From an uncultured Pseudomonadales bacterium (lineage in GTDB: Bacteria > Pseudomonadota > Gammaproteobacteria > Pseudomonadales > IMCC2047), in the NCBI GenBank assembly GCA_947258415.1, contig CAMYIF010000003.1, positions 1 through 36,036 on the forward strand: a stretch of 36,036 nt of DNA, in the 5' to 3' direction. A program made the position numbers and the translations under genes. The notes beneath the pieces were generated by a model. The model was not told where the DNA came from. It searched no databases and saw only the letters and a list, made by a program, of their open reading frames with translations. How positions within the stretch are numbered: the stretch's first letter is position 1; each line of letters opens with the position of its first letter. This document shows positions 20,753-29,810 of the stretch, one piece after another.

Positions 20753-21154
20753 ATGAATATTGATAGCAAGCTTGAATTAACCTATAAGGTGAAATCAAAA
20801 GACCTCGCAAAGGCGTTATCTGACGAACCCCGGGATGATTTCCCCGAAGTTTTCGCCACGTCACGAATGGTCGCGTTAATGGAGCTTGTGGCTGCACGTT
20901 TAATGAAACCCGACTTGTCGGAGGGTGAGCTGTCGGTTGGCGTCGATGTCAATGTTACCCACATGGCCGCTACGCCCAATGGCGAGGAAGTCAAAGCGGT
21001 TGCAATCTACACGGGCATGGAAGGTCATTTATTCAGGTTCGATGTTGAATTGCACGACAAGGGTGGCAAGGTGGGTGTCGGCACTCATACGCGCGCCATC
21101 GTCAAAACCGAACGCCTGGTCCAGGGCGCGATAAACAGGGTGAGCAAACCATAG
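20753..21154 (+). CDS. Thioesterase-like hotdog protein (FlK/fluoroacetyl-CoA thioesterase-like)
   Basis: SRMVALMELVAARLMKPDL...VDVNVTHMAATPNGEEVKAVAIYT...FDVELHDKGGKVGVGTHTRAIV; start at internal ATG 20753. Confidence 0.75.
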   Translation: MNIDSKLELTYKVKSKDLAKALSDEPRDDFPEVFATSRMVALMELVAARLMKPDLSEGELSVGVDVNVTHMAATPNGEEVKAVAIYTGMEGHLFRFDVELHDKGGKVGVGTHTRAIVKTERLVQGAINRVSKP

Positions 21155-21240
21155 AGACATATCCGAATATCAAACTGTGATGCTGGTTCTGTTATCGTAT
21201 GCTGTGATGCAAATGTTAGAGTATAAAAGAGGGAAACAAC

Positions 21241-21630
21241 ATGCCATTAGTCCAGGTGTCTTTGCTTAAAGGCAAGCCGCAAAAAAACATTTCTGCCATA
21301 GGTGATTCAGTTCACCAGGCACTCGTCGAAGAGTTCAAGATTCCCGAGCTGGACAAGTTCCAGGTGGTACGTGAAGTTGAAAAAAACCACCTGGTTTATC
21401 CGCCGAGTTATATGGATATTCCGCACACGGAGAATATTGTCTATATCCAGATTACCGCCAGGGAGGGCCGCACCGTTGATATAAAGAAGCGGCTTTACCA
21501 GAAAATTGCCACGCTTATTCACGAGAGAACGGGGATCTCCACCGATGATGTGTTTATTGTGCTCACCGAGGTCAAGGCCGAAAACTGGTCTTTTGGCCGA
21601 GGGCTGGCACAACTCGCGGATAAAACGTGA
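21241..21630 (+). CDS. Tautomerase-superfamily protein (N-terminal Pro)
   Basis: MPLVQVSLLKGKPQKNISAIGDSVHQALVEEFKIP; ends TDDVFIVLTEVKAENWSFGRG. Confidence 0.8.
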   Translation: MPLVQVSLLKGKPQKNISAIGDSVHQALVEEFKIPELDKFQVVREVEKNHLVYPPSYMDIPHTENIVYIQITAREGRTVDIKKRLYQKIATLIHERTGISTDDVFIVLTEVKAENWSFGRGLAQLADKT

Positions 21631-21702
21631 CAATCGTCATTCCAGTTAACTTTTGCGTCGTGCCATGCCCTTGCCAGGGCGCAAGCCTTCCGGTTAAGAC
21701 GC

Positions 21703-22122
21703 ATGCCAAACATTATTGAAGGCGCCTGTCGTTGCGGGAATATCTGCTACCGGATTACAACTGAAACACCGTTGCAGCAGATTACCGCACGGTCCTGTGA
21801 TTGCTCATTCTGCAGGATGCACCAGGCCAGGACATGGACAGATCCATCCGGAACCGCCAGTATTCGTGTAACAAATCCGGAAAACTTAACGAAACACAGG
21901 TTCGCACTGCAAACCGCCGATTTCTATATTTGCAAGGTATGCGGTGATTACGTTGGTGCGGTGCTGACCGAAAATGGGAAGATGTGGTCGACGCTGAATC
22001 TCAATCTATCAGTACTGGATATAGCCTCGAAGCCGGCAAGTTATGGCAATGAAAATAGCGCTGATAGAATTTCGAGGAGGAAGAAAAGCTGGACGCCAAC
22101 ATATATATCCGGGTTAATCTGA
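21703..22122 (+). CDS. GFA-family (Mss4-like) zinc-binding protein
   Basis: GACRCGNICYRITT, SCDCSFCRMHQARTW, YICKVCGDYVGA. Confidence 0.85.
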   Translation: MPNIIEGACRCGNICYRITTETPLQQITARSCDCSFCRMHQARTWTDPSGTASIRVTNPENLTKHRFALQTADFYICKVCGDYVGAVLTENGKMWSTLNLNLSVLDIASKPASYGNENSADRISRRKKSWTPTYISGLI

Positions 22123-22149
22123 CTTGCCTCAAATGAAAGGAGGCAATAG

Positions 22150-22845
22150 ATGAAACAGAAAATTTTTATACTCCCGGGTTTAATGTGCAATGAAAAACTC
22201 TGGTCAGCCATTTATGAAACCCTTGATAGCGAACTGGAACTGGTGCATACGCCAATTCCCAGAGGCGATAGCCTGGATGAAATTACCGATGCACTGCTAA
22301 ACCTGTTTCCCGAAGAAAAAATAATGCTGGCGGGATTTTCCCTCGGCGGGTATCTCGCTTCATACTTTACGGCCAGGTACCCTGAACGTGTTAAAAAGCT
22401 CCTGGTCATCTCAAACAGTCCCTGTGAGTTAAGAGCCTGCGATATCAGGCAGCGCCAGGAAACACTTCGCTGGCTGGATACCAATACCTACAAGGGAATT
22501 AGCCGGGAAAAGGCGGCAAGCTTTACCGATCATGAGAAGCACAATGTGCATGTCATAAACACCATTATTGAGATGGATGCGGATTTAGGTGACCCTGTCT
22601 TCAAGGAACAATTGCGCTGTACAACTGAAAGAACGGACCTCGCGGATGCGTTGTCTAAACTGACAATGCCAGTCACTTTTTTCTATAGCACAGACGATCC
22701 GTTAGTAAATAAAGACTGGATAGGTAAACTTATTAAAACCAGCGAATCGTTTATTGCTATCCCAATACCGGGTTCCGGTCATATGCTACCCCTGGAAAAG
22801 CCGACGGAGTTGGCACGTCAGATTGAAGCATGGTCCAGGCAATAA
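22150..22845 (+). CDS. Alpha/beta hydrolase
   Basis: ILPGLMCNEKLW, LAGFSLGGYLASYFTARYPERV, PGSGHMLPLEKP. Confidence 0.88.
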   Translation: MKQKIFILPGLMCNEKLWSAIYETLDSELELVHTPIPRGDSLDEITDALLNLFPEEKIMLAGFSLGGYLASYFTARYPERVKKLLVISNSPCELRACDIRQRQETLRWLDTNTYKGISREKAASFTDHEKHNVHVINTIIEMDADLGDPVFKEQLRCTTERTDLADALSKLTMPVTFFYSTDDPLVNKDWIGKLIKTSESFIAIPIPGSGHMLPLEKPTELARQIEAWSRQ

Positions 22846-22870
22846 TCAATTATTCATTTAAGGAGTTTGC

Positions 22871-23206
22871 ATGTATTCAGCAGCATTTATTTACGTGGCA
22901 GGTAACTACGACGATGAATTCCATGCGCTCAATGACCGCATAAACGAGGTAGCCAAATCGTTGCCCGGTTTTATTGGCAAGGAGACATGGGAATCAACCA
23001 CCGACAGGAAAAGCAATTCGACCTATTACTGGAAAGACGAGGCAACGCTAAAGGAATTTTCCCGTCACCCCAAACACCTGGAGGCCAAGCGGCAGTATGC
23101 GCGCTGGTACGAGGGCTATCAAATCGTTATTGCCAGGGTCATACGCTCATACGGGGATGATGGTTTTCCACATTTCACCCCCAATGACAGGAACAGGAAG
23201 CGTTGA
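22871..23206 (+). CDS. Antibiotic biosynthesis monooxygenase (ABM)-like protein
   Basis: SLPGFIGKETWEST...YYWKDEATLKEFSRHPKHLEAKRQYARWYEGYQIVIARV. Confidence 0.78.
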   Translation: MYSAAFIYVAGNYDDEFHALNDRINEVAKSLPGFIGKETWESTTDRKSNSTYYWKDEATLKEFSRHPKHLEAKRQYARWYEGYQIVIARVIRSYGDDGFPHFTPNDRNRKR

Positions 23207-23269
23207 AAATACAGGCGTCGGAAAACTCTATTGCTTCTTTGTATTTGCGGTAAATCTTGCGGGTGAAAT

Positions 23270-23833
23270 TTGAACAAGGATAAAGTAGCTGAAGCGGTCA
23301 GGCGATGGGTAGAATCTTTCGTTGTCGGGTTAAACCTTTGCCCGTTTGCAGGGCGTGAATTGGCGAATAACCGGGTGCGTTTTGCCGTAACCGATTCGAC
23401 ATCCGAGGTGCAATTGCTGGGTGATCTGCAAGTCGAGCTTGAGCGGCTGGACAACAATGCTGCGGTTGAAACCACTCTGCTGATTCACCCAAAAGTACTT
23501 AAGGATTTTTTCGAATACAACCAGTTTTTAAACCGTGTCGATACGCTGCTGGTGCAGTTGCAACTGGAAGGTATCTACCAGGTTGCCAGTTTTCACCCGG
23601 ATTACAGGTTTGACGGTACTGGCCCGGATGATGCAGAGAATTTTACCAACCGTTCACCCTTTCCCATGCTGCACCTTATCCGGGAAGAAAGCCTCGAACG
23701 TGCCATCGCCGGTTATACTGATGTCGACAAGATACCCGGGCGTAATATTGACCTTATGAACAGCCTGGGAAAGGACAGGCTAGAGTTAATTTTGCAATTC
23801 TCTCCAGATGGAAATGACAATGGGGAATCCTGA
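23270..23833 (+). CDS. DUF1415-family protein
   Basis: RRWVESFVVGLNLCPFAGRELANNRVRFAVTDS, ASFHPDYRFDGTGPDDAENFTNRSPFPMLHLIREESLERA; TTG start. Confidence 0.85.
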   Translation: MNKDKVAEAVRRWVESFVVGLNLCPFAGRELANNRVRFAVTDSTSEVQLLGDLQVELERLDNNAAVETTLLIHPKVLKDFFEYNQFLNRVDTLLVQLQLEGIYQVASFHPDYRFDGTGPDDAENFTNRSPFPMLHLIREESLERAIAGYTDVDKIPGRNIDLMNSLGKDRLELILQFSPDGNDNGES

Positions 23834-24168
23834 GTTGCTATACCCGAAAAAACTTTGGCTTTGTCAAAAAACCGGGATTAAAAGAACAAATCGATCCGCA
23901 ATCCGGATCCTGGCAACGGCTGATTTTCCTTCGGCTTCATTGGATAAACTAGAAAAACATTCAAAATGTTAAAGGGTTCTGTAATTTCTTGATTAATTCA
24001 TTAATATTTAACAAGTTGCTTTTGGCATTATAAATTCGCCGTCTGCTAATCGAGTAACCAGTCTATTCAATTACCGGGTGCAGCAGTTGATACTTTACTT
24101 TTCAGGTAATTGGCCAGGTTCGCCTGGCAGATAAGCAAGCAATTCAGCCCAAGGGAGGTGTTTTTTTA

Positions 24169-24681
24169 ATGGACGAAATACGACTGGCACACCATGAGCT
24201 TGATCGTCTGCAGGGAATAATCACACGACACGAGGGCTTCATGTTTGCCTTGCGTGGCTGGCTTCTTGCTATCGTTGGCGGCTTGCTCGCGGCCTTTTAT
24301 ACGGTCAATATCGATATGAGCGCATTTATGCTTGGTACTGCCCTGTTTTTGATTTTCCTGATGTTCCTGGTCGTCGAGTCGAGACACGTTAACCTGGTGG
24401 AGGCCGTCGCTGAACGAGCCGGGGAAATCGAGAAGCAGATTAGACTATCGAGACAAAAACAAGGCAAGCCCCTGAGTGAATTGTACGATGGGCCCAGGGT
24501 AAGTGTAACCTGCCGGGATGGTGCCTACCGTCTGTGGCCAAAGAATGGAATGACCTTTATTCTGAACCTGCCATTTTACGTTATAGTGATTGTAATCATT
24601 GTGGCCACAACAGTTTGGCTGCCTTCAAAGCAGGAGTCCGCGCCGCTTTCTGTTGAAACTGTGCAACCCGACAGCAAGTAA
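24169..24681 (+). CDS. Uncharacterised membrane protein (about 3 TM helices, cytosolic coiled segment)
   Basis: Preceded by AGGGAGGTG; hydrophobic segments GWLLAIVGGLLAAFYTV, AFMLGTALFLIFLMFLVV, LPFYVIVIVIIVATTVWL. Confidence 0.75.
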   Translation: MDEIRLAHHELDRLQGIITRHEGFMFALRGWLLAIVGGLLAAFYTVNIDMSAFMLGTALFLIFLMFLVVESRHVNLVEAVAERAGEIEKQIRLSRQKQGKPLSELYDGPRVSVTCRDGAYRLWPKNGMTFILNLPFYVIVIVIIVATTVWLPSKQESAPLSVETVQPDSK

Positions 24682-24882
24682 TTACGGCCTTACATGAATG
24701 GGAATATTGCGCACAAAACCTTGAATTTATGCCTGAGGCCTGATCAACAGACGCTGCAGACCTGAAGGCTCGTATGGGTAAAAAATGCCGGCTTTTTAGT
24801 AGACACAAATGGTTCAGACTATCTTGAAACAGGCAGCTGACTTTTTACAGTCTGTCAACAATAGTGATGTTAAGGAATTTGT

Positions 24883-25248
24883 ATGTTTAAAGTAAAATCC
24901 ATTGGTAGCAATCGCCTTGATATTGAAATAAGCGGTAAACTGGACGCGGAAAACATGAAGCTTTTGCTGGATGAATTTATCAGGCAGTCGGAAAATATAG
25001 AAAACGGAACCATGTTGTATAAAATCAGAGACTTTGATTTTCCGACACTGGGTGCCATTGGTGTTGAACTTTCGCACCTCCCTGCGCTGTTTGGCCTGAT
25101 AAGGAAATTCAACCGGGTCGCGGTTTTGGCTGACAGGAACTGGATTAAGAAAGTAAGTGAAATTGAGGGGGCGTTGTTTCCGGGTTTGGAAATCAAGGCA
25201 TTCGACCCGGTTCAGAAACCGGACGCAGAAGCCTGGTTAAACAGTTAG
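24883..25248 (+). CDS. SpoIIAA-like/STAS-domain protein
   Basis: NRLDIEISGKLDAENMKLLLDEFIRQ...GIEL-type core ...KFNRVAVLADRNWIKKVSEIEGALFPGLEIKAF...EAWLNS. Confidence 0.82.
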   Translation: MFKVKSIGSNRLDIEISGKLDAENMKLLLDEFIRQSENIENGTMLYKIRDFDFPTLGAIGVELSHLPALFGLIRKFNRVAVLADRNWIKKVSEIEGALFPGLEIKAFDPVQKPDAEAWLNS

Positions 25249-25261
25249 CCAGGCTTTTTTT
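25229..25261 (+). terminator. Rho-independent terminator overlapping the 3' end of the STAS gene
   Basis: AAGCCTGG (25229-25236) - 12-nt loop containing the TAG stop - CCAGGCTT (25249-25256) followed by T-run to 25261. Confidence 0.88.
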
Positions 25262-25431
25262 CGCGACTACGGCTGCATCGTGTCCCTGGCCTGGTTTTCC
25301 TGCTGCCCTGTTTGGGGACCTGGATTGTTTCATTAGAGCTTGATTCATTGATAGCAAAATTATTACTGACAACAGCCAGTCTCCCTGCAATGAAAGTATA
25401 ATCTTGTAGCCAACCTGCTTATGATTGAGCC

Positions 25432-26226
25432 ATGAATCCTGACAATAAAAGTATCGCATCAACGGTGATTGCGCTCGTTTTCATTACGGGTATAGTCGGT
25501 GTTTTATTTATGGACCCGATCGCGCAGGATGCCGGTTACCATCAATTCGCAGATCAGCGGGCGGTCTTCAATATACCCGGCTTCTGGAATGCCGTTTCCA
25601 GCTTAGCCTTCCTGTACGCTGGCATGGCCGGACTGCACGCCGTTTTTCGATATGGAAGCTTCAAGCTGGTTGAAGAACTGAAGCCCGCATACATATTATT
25701 CTTTACGGCTGTTTTTTTCGTCGGCATTGGCTCTGGCTACTATCATTTATCGCCAAATAATGAATCTCTGTTTTGGGATCGTTTGCCGATGGCGATTGCT
25801 TTCATGACATTATTTTCTGTGATAATCGGCGAGTTCGTTTCAGTCGAATTAGGCAAACTTAGCCTCTGGCCATTGATTATCCTGGGAGCGTTTTCTATCG
25901 TTTACTGGCAATATACAGAAGCCAGAGGCATAGGCGATTTAAGGTATTATGTTTTGGTCCAGTTCCTGCCGGTAATACTGATACCGCTGATACTCCTGCT
26001 TTTTAAATCGCCGTTTTCCAATGTTAACGGCTATTGGCTTTTACTCTGTGCGTACCTGCTGGCAAAGATATTCGAGCACTTCGACCGGGCTATCTATAAC
26101 ATGCCACTTTTCCTGAGCGGTCATTCTTTAAAGCACATCGTAGCCGCCGTTGGCGTATTGATTTTAGTAAACTCTTTCAAAAATCGGGTTCAACCCGGTA
26201 GCACGACCAATGCACCAAACACCTGA
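25432..26226 (+). CDS. Ceramidase-like (alkaline ceramidase superfamily) membrane protein
   Basis: DQRAVFNIPGFWNAVSSLAFLYAG, GIGSGYYHLSPNNESLFWDRLPMAIAFM, late HSLKHIVAA; multiple TM segments. Confidence 0.72.
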   Translation: MNPDNKSIASTVIALVFITGIVGVLFMDPIAQDAGYHQFADQRAVFNIPGFWNAVSSLAFLYAGMAGLHAVFRYGSFKLVEELKPAYILFFTAVFFVGIGSGYYHLSPNNESLFWDRLPMAIAFMTLFSVIIGEFVSVELGKLSLWPLIILGAFSIVYWQYTEARGIGDLRYYVLVQFLPVILIPLILLLFKSPFSNVNGYWLLLCAYLLAKIFEHFDRAIYNMPLFLSGHSLKHIVAAVGVLILVNSFKNRVQPGSTTNAPNT

Positions 26227-26300
26227 TTATCTTCTTCGGCCCAGCCCGGCCTGCTCAGGGAACAGGCATAATTTTGTTTTATTTTTAAGTAATTAACCCG

Positions 26301-26504
26301 GTGCCATATGTAAATATTAAAATCACCAATGAAGGTGCAACCAAACAACAAAAGTCCGAACTTGTAGCCGGTGTGACGGAGTTATTGTCAAAGTTGCCGG
26401 GTAAAAATCCGGCAACGACCGTGGTGGTAATCGATGAAGTTGAAACCGACAACTGGGGTATCGGGGGTGAGTTGGTTACCGAACGGAGAAAGCGCGGCTC
26501 GTAG
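26301..26504 (+). CDS. 4-oxalocrotonate tautomerase family protein
   Basis: GTG start; (M)PYVNIKITNEGATKQQKSELVAGVTELL...VVVIDEVETDNWGIGGELV; Pro-1. Confidence 0.9.
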   Translation: MPYVNIKITNEGATKQQKSELVAGVTELLSKLPGKNPATTVVVIDEVETDNWGIGGELVTERRKRGS

Positions 26505-26630
26505 CTGTTGGCCGTAAAGGGAAGGTAAAAATTTTAAATTTTAAATTTTTATTTTTAACTTTTATCTTTTTTTTAACGGCGTATTATAAATCAGGCACAT
26601 TCTATTAATAACTTTAGGAGTAATACCCCT

Positions 26631-26918
26631 ATGACTAAAAAAGACGATTATCTGCAGAAAGCACAAGCCCAAATAGATGAGTTAAAAGCTAATGTCGAAC
26701 AGCTTAGTGCAAAAACTGAAAAGATGGTTGCGGATCAAAAAATAGAAGCGCAAAAGCAAATGCAGAAGTTAGAAGCAAACATGGAAAAAGCACAAGCCAA
26801 ATTAAAGGAAATTTCCAACTCTGCTGAAGATGCCTGGCAAGATGCGGCTAAAAAGTTTGAAACGCTTACCGAAGAAATTGGTGCGTCTGTCAAAAAATTC
26901 TGGAGTAACAAAGGTTAA
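26631..26918 (+). CDS. Small Lys/Glu/Ala-rich coiled-coil protein
   Basis: Continuous predicted helix MTKKDDYLQKAQAQIDELKANVEQLSAKTEKM...; RBS TAGGAG. Confidence 0.8.
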   Translation: MTKKDDYLQKAQAQIDELKANVEQLSAKTEKMVADQKIEAQKQMQKLEANMEKAQAKLKEISNSAEDAWQDAAKKFETLTEEIGASVKKFWSNKG

Positions 26919-26940
26919 AATAGTTGCCTGGTTTTAAGTT

Positions 26941-27144
26941 ATGGGCAGGTTGAAAGTACTTGTAACTCTGGTGCTGGTGTCTATCGCAGTCTTGTTCGTA
27001 ATTCAAAACTCGGCAATGGTGGAGATTCAATTTTTTATTTGGAGCTTCTCAATGCCTCGCGCTTTGCTTGTGCTTGTACTACTAAGCACAGGTTTTGCGC
27101 TTGGTTTGATAACCTCGGGGCTTTTCAGCTTTAAACGCGATTGA
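26941..27144 (+). CDS. LapA-family (DUF1049-like) small membrane protein
   Basis: VLVSIAVLFVIQNSAMVEIQFFIWSFSMPRALLVLVLLSTGFALGLI. Confidence 0.85.
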   Translation: MGRLKVLVTLVLVSIAVLFVIQNSAMVEIQFFIWSFSMPRALLVLVLLSTGFALGLITSGLFSFKRD

Positions 27145-27241
27145 TTACAGGTTAATAGCCAAACGGTTGTGAGACGCAGTCGGACTTTGACATCCAATAC
27201 AATAATGCTTCATTTTAATTGGTAATTCATTGGAGAAAAAA

Positions 27242-27670
27242 ATGAAAAGAGTTATTTCATTTATGCTCGCTACTGTTTTGGTAATAAACCTGATGGCGTG
27301 TGGAATAATTCTTCACCCCGAGCGCAAGGGACAGACCGGGGGTCGTGTTGATTTTGGCATTGTCGCTCTAAATGGGCTGGGCCTTTTGTTTTTCCTGGTA
27401 CCCGGTATCATTGCGTTTGCCATTGATTTTAGTTACGGGACCATTTATTTGCCCGGTGGGAAGAGGGCATACTTAACGGAAAAAGAACTGGATCAGATTT
27501 CATCGAATGGTGAGGTAAGCCTGGATGCTTTATCCTCGATTATTCAGACGAAGACCGGCAGCGAAGTTTCTCTCGATAGTAAAGATCTACGGGTATCCTA
27601 CCTGCAGTCGGTTAACCAGTTGCCGGCTAATTTTGATGCTGCTGCCCTTGCAATATTAAGTAGACCCTAG
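27242..27670 (+). CDS. Small lipoprotein/membrane protein of unknown function
   Basis: ATG at 27242 after GGAG; MKRVISFMLATVLVINLMACGIIL lipobox-like; TM LLFFLVPGIIAFAID. Confidence 0.75.
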   Translation: MKRVISFMLATVLVINLMACGIILHPERKGQTGGRVDFGIVALNGLGLLFFLVPGIIAFAIDFSYGTIYLPGGKRAYLTEKELDQISSNGEVSLDALSSIIQTKTGSEVSLDSKDLRVSYLQSVNQLPANFDAAALAILSRP

Positions 27671-27733
27671 ACCATCTCGCAAGGTTCAGACTTTAATATT
27701 TAATACCTGTTCTCTTTATCATATGGCATTAAT

Positions 27734-28084
27734 ATGGGCTACTACCTGGTAAAGATTGCAATCACAACCCTGCTAATCGTTGCCATTTCAGAAATCGCAA
27801 AACGCAGTTCATTCACAGGTGCAATCCTCGCATCTATCCCTTTAATATCTGTTCTGGCAATTTTCTGGCTCTACATAGACACCAAGGATATTGACAAAAT
27901 AAACGCTTTGGCAACCAGTGTTTTCTGGCTGGTTATCCCTTCATTGGCATTTTTTCTTTGTTTGCCCATTTTGTTAAATTTGGGGATAAACTTTTATATA
28001 AGTATGGCCGCTTCCATCTGTATCACAGTGGGGTGCTATTTTTTGATGGTGGTTATACTCGATTACTTCGGTATCGTTTTATAG
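27734..28084 (+). CDS. DUF3147-like four-TM membrane protein
   Basis: LLIVAISEIAKRSSFTGAILASIPLISVLAIFWLYIDTKD. Confidence 0.78.
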   Translation: MGYYLVKIAITTLLIVAISEIAKRSSFTGAILASIPLISVLAIFWLYIDTKDIDKINALATSVFWLVIPSLAFFLCLPILLNLGINFYISMAASICITVGCYFLMVVILDYFGIVL

Positions 28085-28247
28085 AGGCCATTGGTTTAAA
28101 ACAGCCAACCCGGCGATAATTTCATACCCCTAAATGGCATGTTGGTCCGAGCGACTGTGTTATCCTCCCATCACTTCTTTGGGTTGATATCTGGCAACAC
28201 ACAAGCTCTTCTTGTTAGGGCAATATTTTCAATTTACGGGAACAGAA

Positions 28248-29342
28248 ATGGTTGATGACTGGCAAAAACATATTGAAGTTTTCCTGCAGTTTTTTGGCGG
28301 CAATGTTTATTTACAGGCGGTTATTATTGTCGCGCTTTCCTGGATTGTTGCCTGGCTTCTGAATCGAATTATTATCCTCTATTTAAAGAAGCTCGCGCAG
28401 AGATTCAAGATCATTGATGATTACCTGCTGGATATTCTGCAGCCGCCCCTGGTCGCCAGTATTATCTTGATCGGTTTTGGCAGTGCGATACGCGTTGTCG
28501 GTGTCAGCGATGACATAAAACCGATTGCTTTTTCCGTGTTACAAATGATCGCCTTGCTGTACTGGACCGTTTTTGTCATGAAACTGTTCAAGTACGCTTT
28601 AAACGGTTTGGCAAAAAACAGGAAAAGTGTTGCCTGGGTAAATAATAAAACCCTGCCATTGTTTGAAAACCTGGTCAGTGTCGTCATTGTCGTATTTGCG
28701 GTTTATTTCCTGTTTGCACTCTGGAATATCGATATGACCGCCTGGCTGGCCTCCGCCGGTATTATTGGTATCGCCGTTGGTTTTGCCGCAAAGGACACCT
28801 TGGCCAACCTGTTTTCCGGGGTGTTCATCGTTGCCGATGCACCCTACAAAATCGGAGATTACATTAATTTGGAAGGCGGCGAACGGGGCAAGGTAACCAA
28901 AATCGGCCTGCGCAGTACCCGTCTGTTAACGCGAGATGATGTCGAGGTGACGGTGCCTAATTCGGTAATCGGGAATAACAAAATTATCAATGAATCCGGT
29001 GGACCTTATGAGAAATCCAGGATTAGGGTGCGGGTCGGTGTGGCATATGGAAGTGACATTGATGCCGTGCGCGCTGCATTGATAGAGGTTGCCGACAAAG
29101 AGCCGGAAGTTTGTAAAAATCCTGAGTCCCGTGTGCGCTTTCGCCAGTTTGGCGCATCGAGCCTGGATTTTGATCTGCTTTGCTGGATTAACCAACCGGA
29201 GCTGCGCGGCCGGGTAATTGATACCTTGCATTGTGCAATCTATAAAAAATTCAACGAGCAAGACATAGAGATACCTTTCTCCAAGCAGGATTTATATATC
29301 AAGGAATTACCAGCCGGATGGGGTTCTGAAAGCAAGGGCTGA
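28248..29342 (+). CDS. MscS-family mechanosensitive channel
   Basis: AWLASAGIIGIAVGFAAKDTLANLFSGVFIVADAPYKIGDYINLEGGERGKVTKIGLRSTRLLTRDDVEVTVPNSVI; ATG at 28248 preferred over the TTG at 28212. Confidence 0.92.
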   Translation: MVDDWQKHIEVFLQFFGGNVYLQAVIIVALSWIVAWLLNRIIILYLKKLAQRFKIIDDYLLDILQPPLVASIILIGFGSAIRVVGVSDDIKPIAFSVLQMIALLYWTVFVMKLFKYALNGLAKNRKSVAWVNNKTLPLFENLVSVVIVVFAVYFLFALWNIDMTAWLASAGIIGIAVGFAAKDTLANLFSGVFIVADAPYKIGDYINLEGGERGKVTKIGLRSTRLLTRDDVEVTVPNSVIGNNKIINESGGPYEKSRIRVRVGVAYGSDIDAVRAALIEVADKEPEVCKNPESRVRFRQFGASSLDFDLLCWINQPELRGRVIDTLHCAIYKKFNEQDIEIPFSKQDLYIKELPAGWGSESKG

Positions 29343-29391
29343 GCCCCGCCTGTTTTATCCAGGTTAGTTCATTTACCTTCGAGGTTGCCAG

Positions 29392-29810
29392 ATGTCGGCT
29401 CCAGGCCTTGCACTTGTGTTACATGCAGCCTGTTGTCACGCTACCTGGAATTACTCTGTTAAATGAATAAAGCCGGGCCTGAACTGGTCTGGTTGTTTTC
29501 GTTGATATCTGTGGCCATCTATTTTCCGCTTGCTCCCTACGCGTTAAAACGCAGGGATCAGATTAGCAAGCGCTGGCATGAGCACAAACGGAGCACGCTT
29601 TATATCGCTGTGTTCAATCCGCTGGCCTACATACTGGTTTTGTACACGTTAACTTTTACACCAGTTGTCTACGTCGCCCCGGCATCAGAAGCCAGTGTTT
29701 TGATCATGGTGCTTGCAGGTGCGTTTATTTTAAATGAAGGAAAACTTGGCAAGCGGATGCCTTGGGCAGTATTAATTTTCTTCGCTATGCTGCTGTTAGC
29801 ATTGGACTAA
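29392..29810 (+). pseudogene. Frameshifted and/or shortened EamA/DMT-family transporter
   Basis: Frame A from ATG 29392: MSAPGLALVLHAACCHATWNYSVK* (DMT N-terminal HATWN signature); -1 frame from 29463: MNKAGPELVWLFSLISVAIYF...NPLAYILVLYTLTFTPVVYVAPASEASVLIMVLAGAFILNEG; stop and next ATG overlap (ATGA 29463-29466). Confidence 0.65.

Noticed and set aside
24030-24052. Sigma-54 promoter-like TTGGCATTATAAATTCGC
   Set aside because: The GG-to-GC spacing is 12 nt rather than the required 10 nt.
24848-24866. Second PHO box at CTTTTTACAGTCTGTCAA
   Set aside because: Only the downstream half site resembles CTGTCAT; the upstream half is poor.
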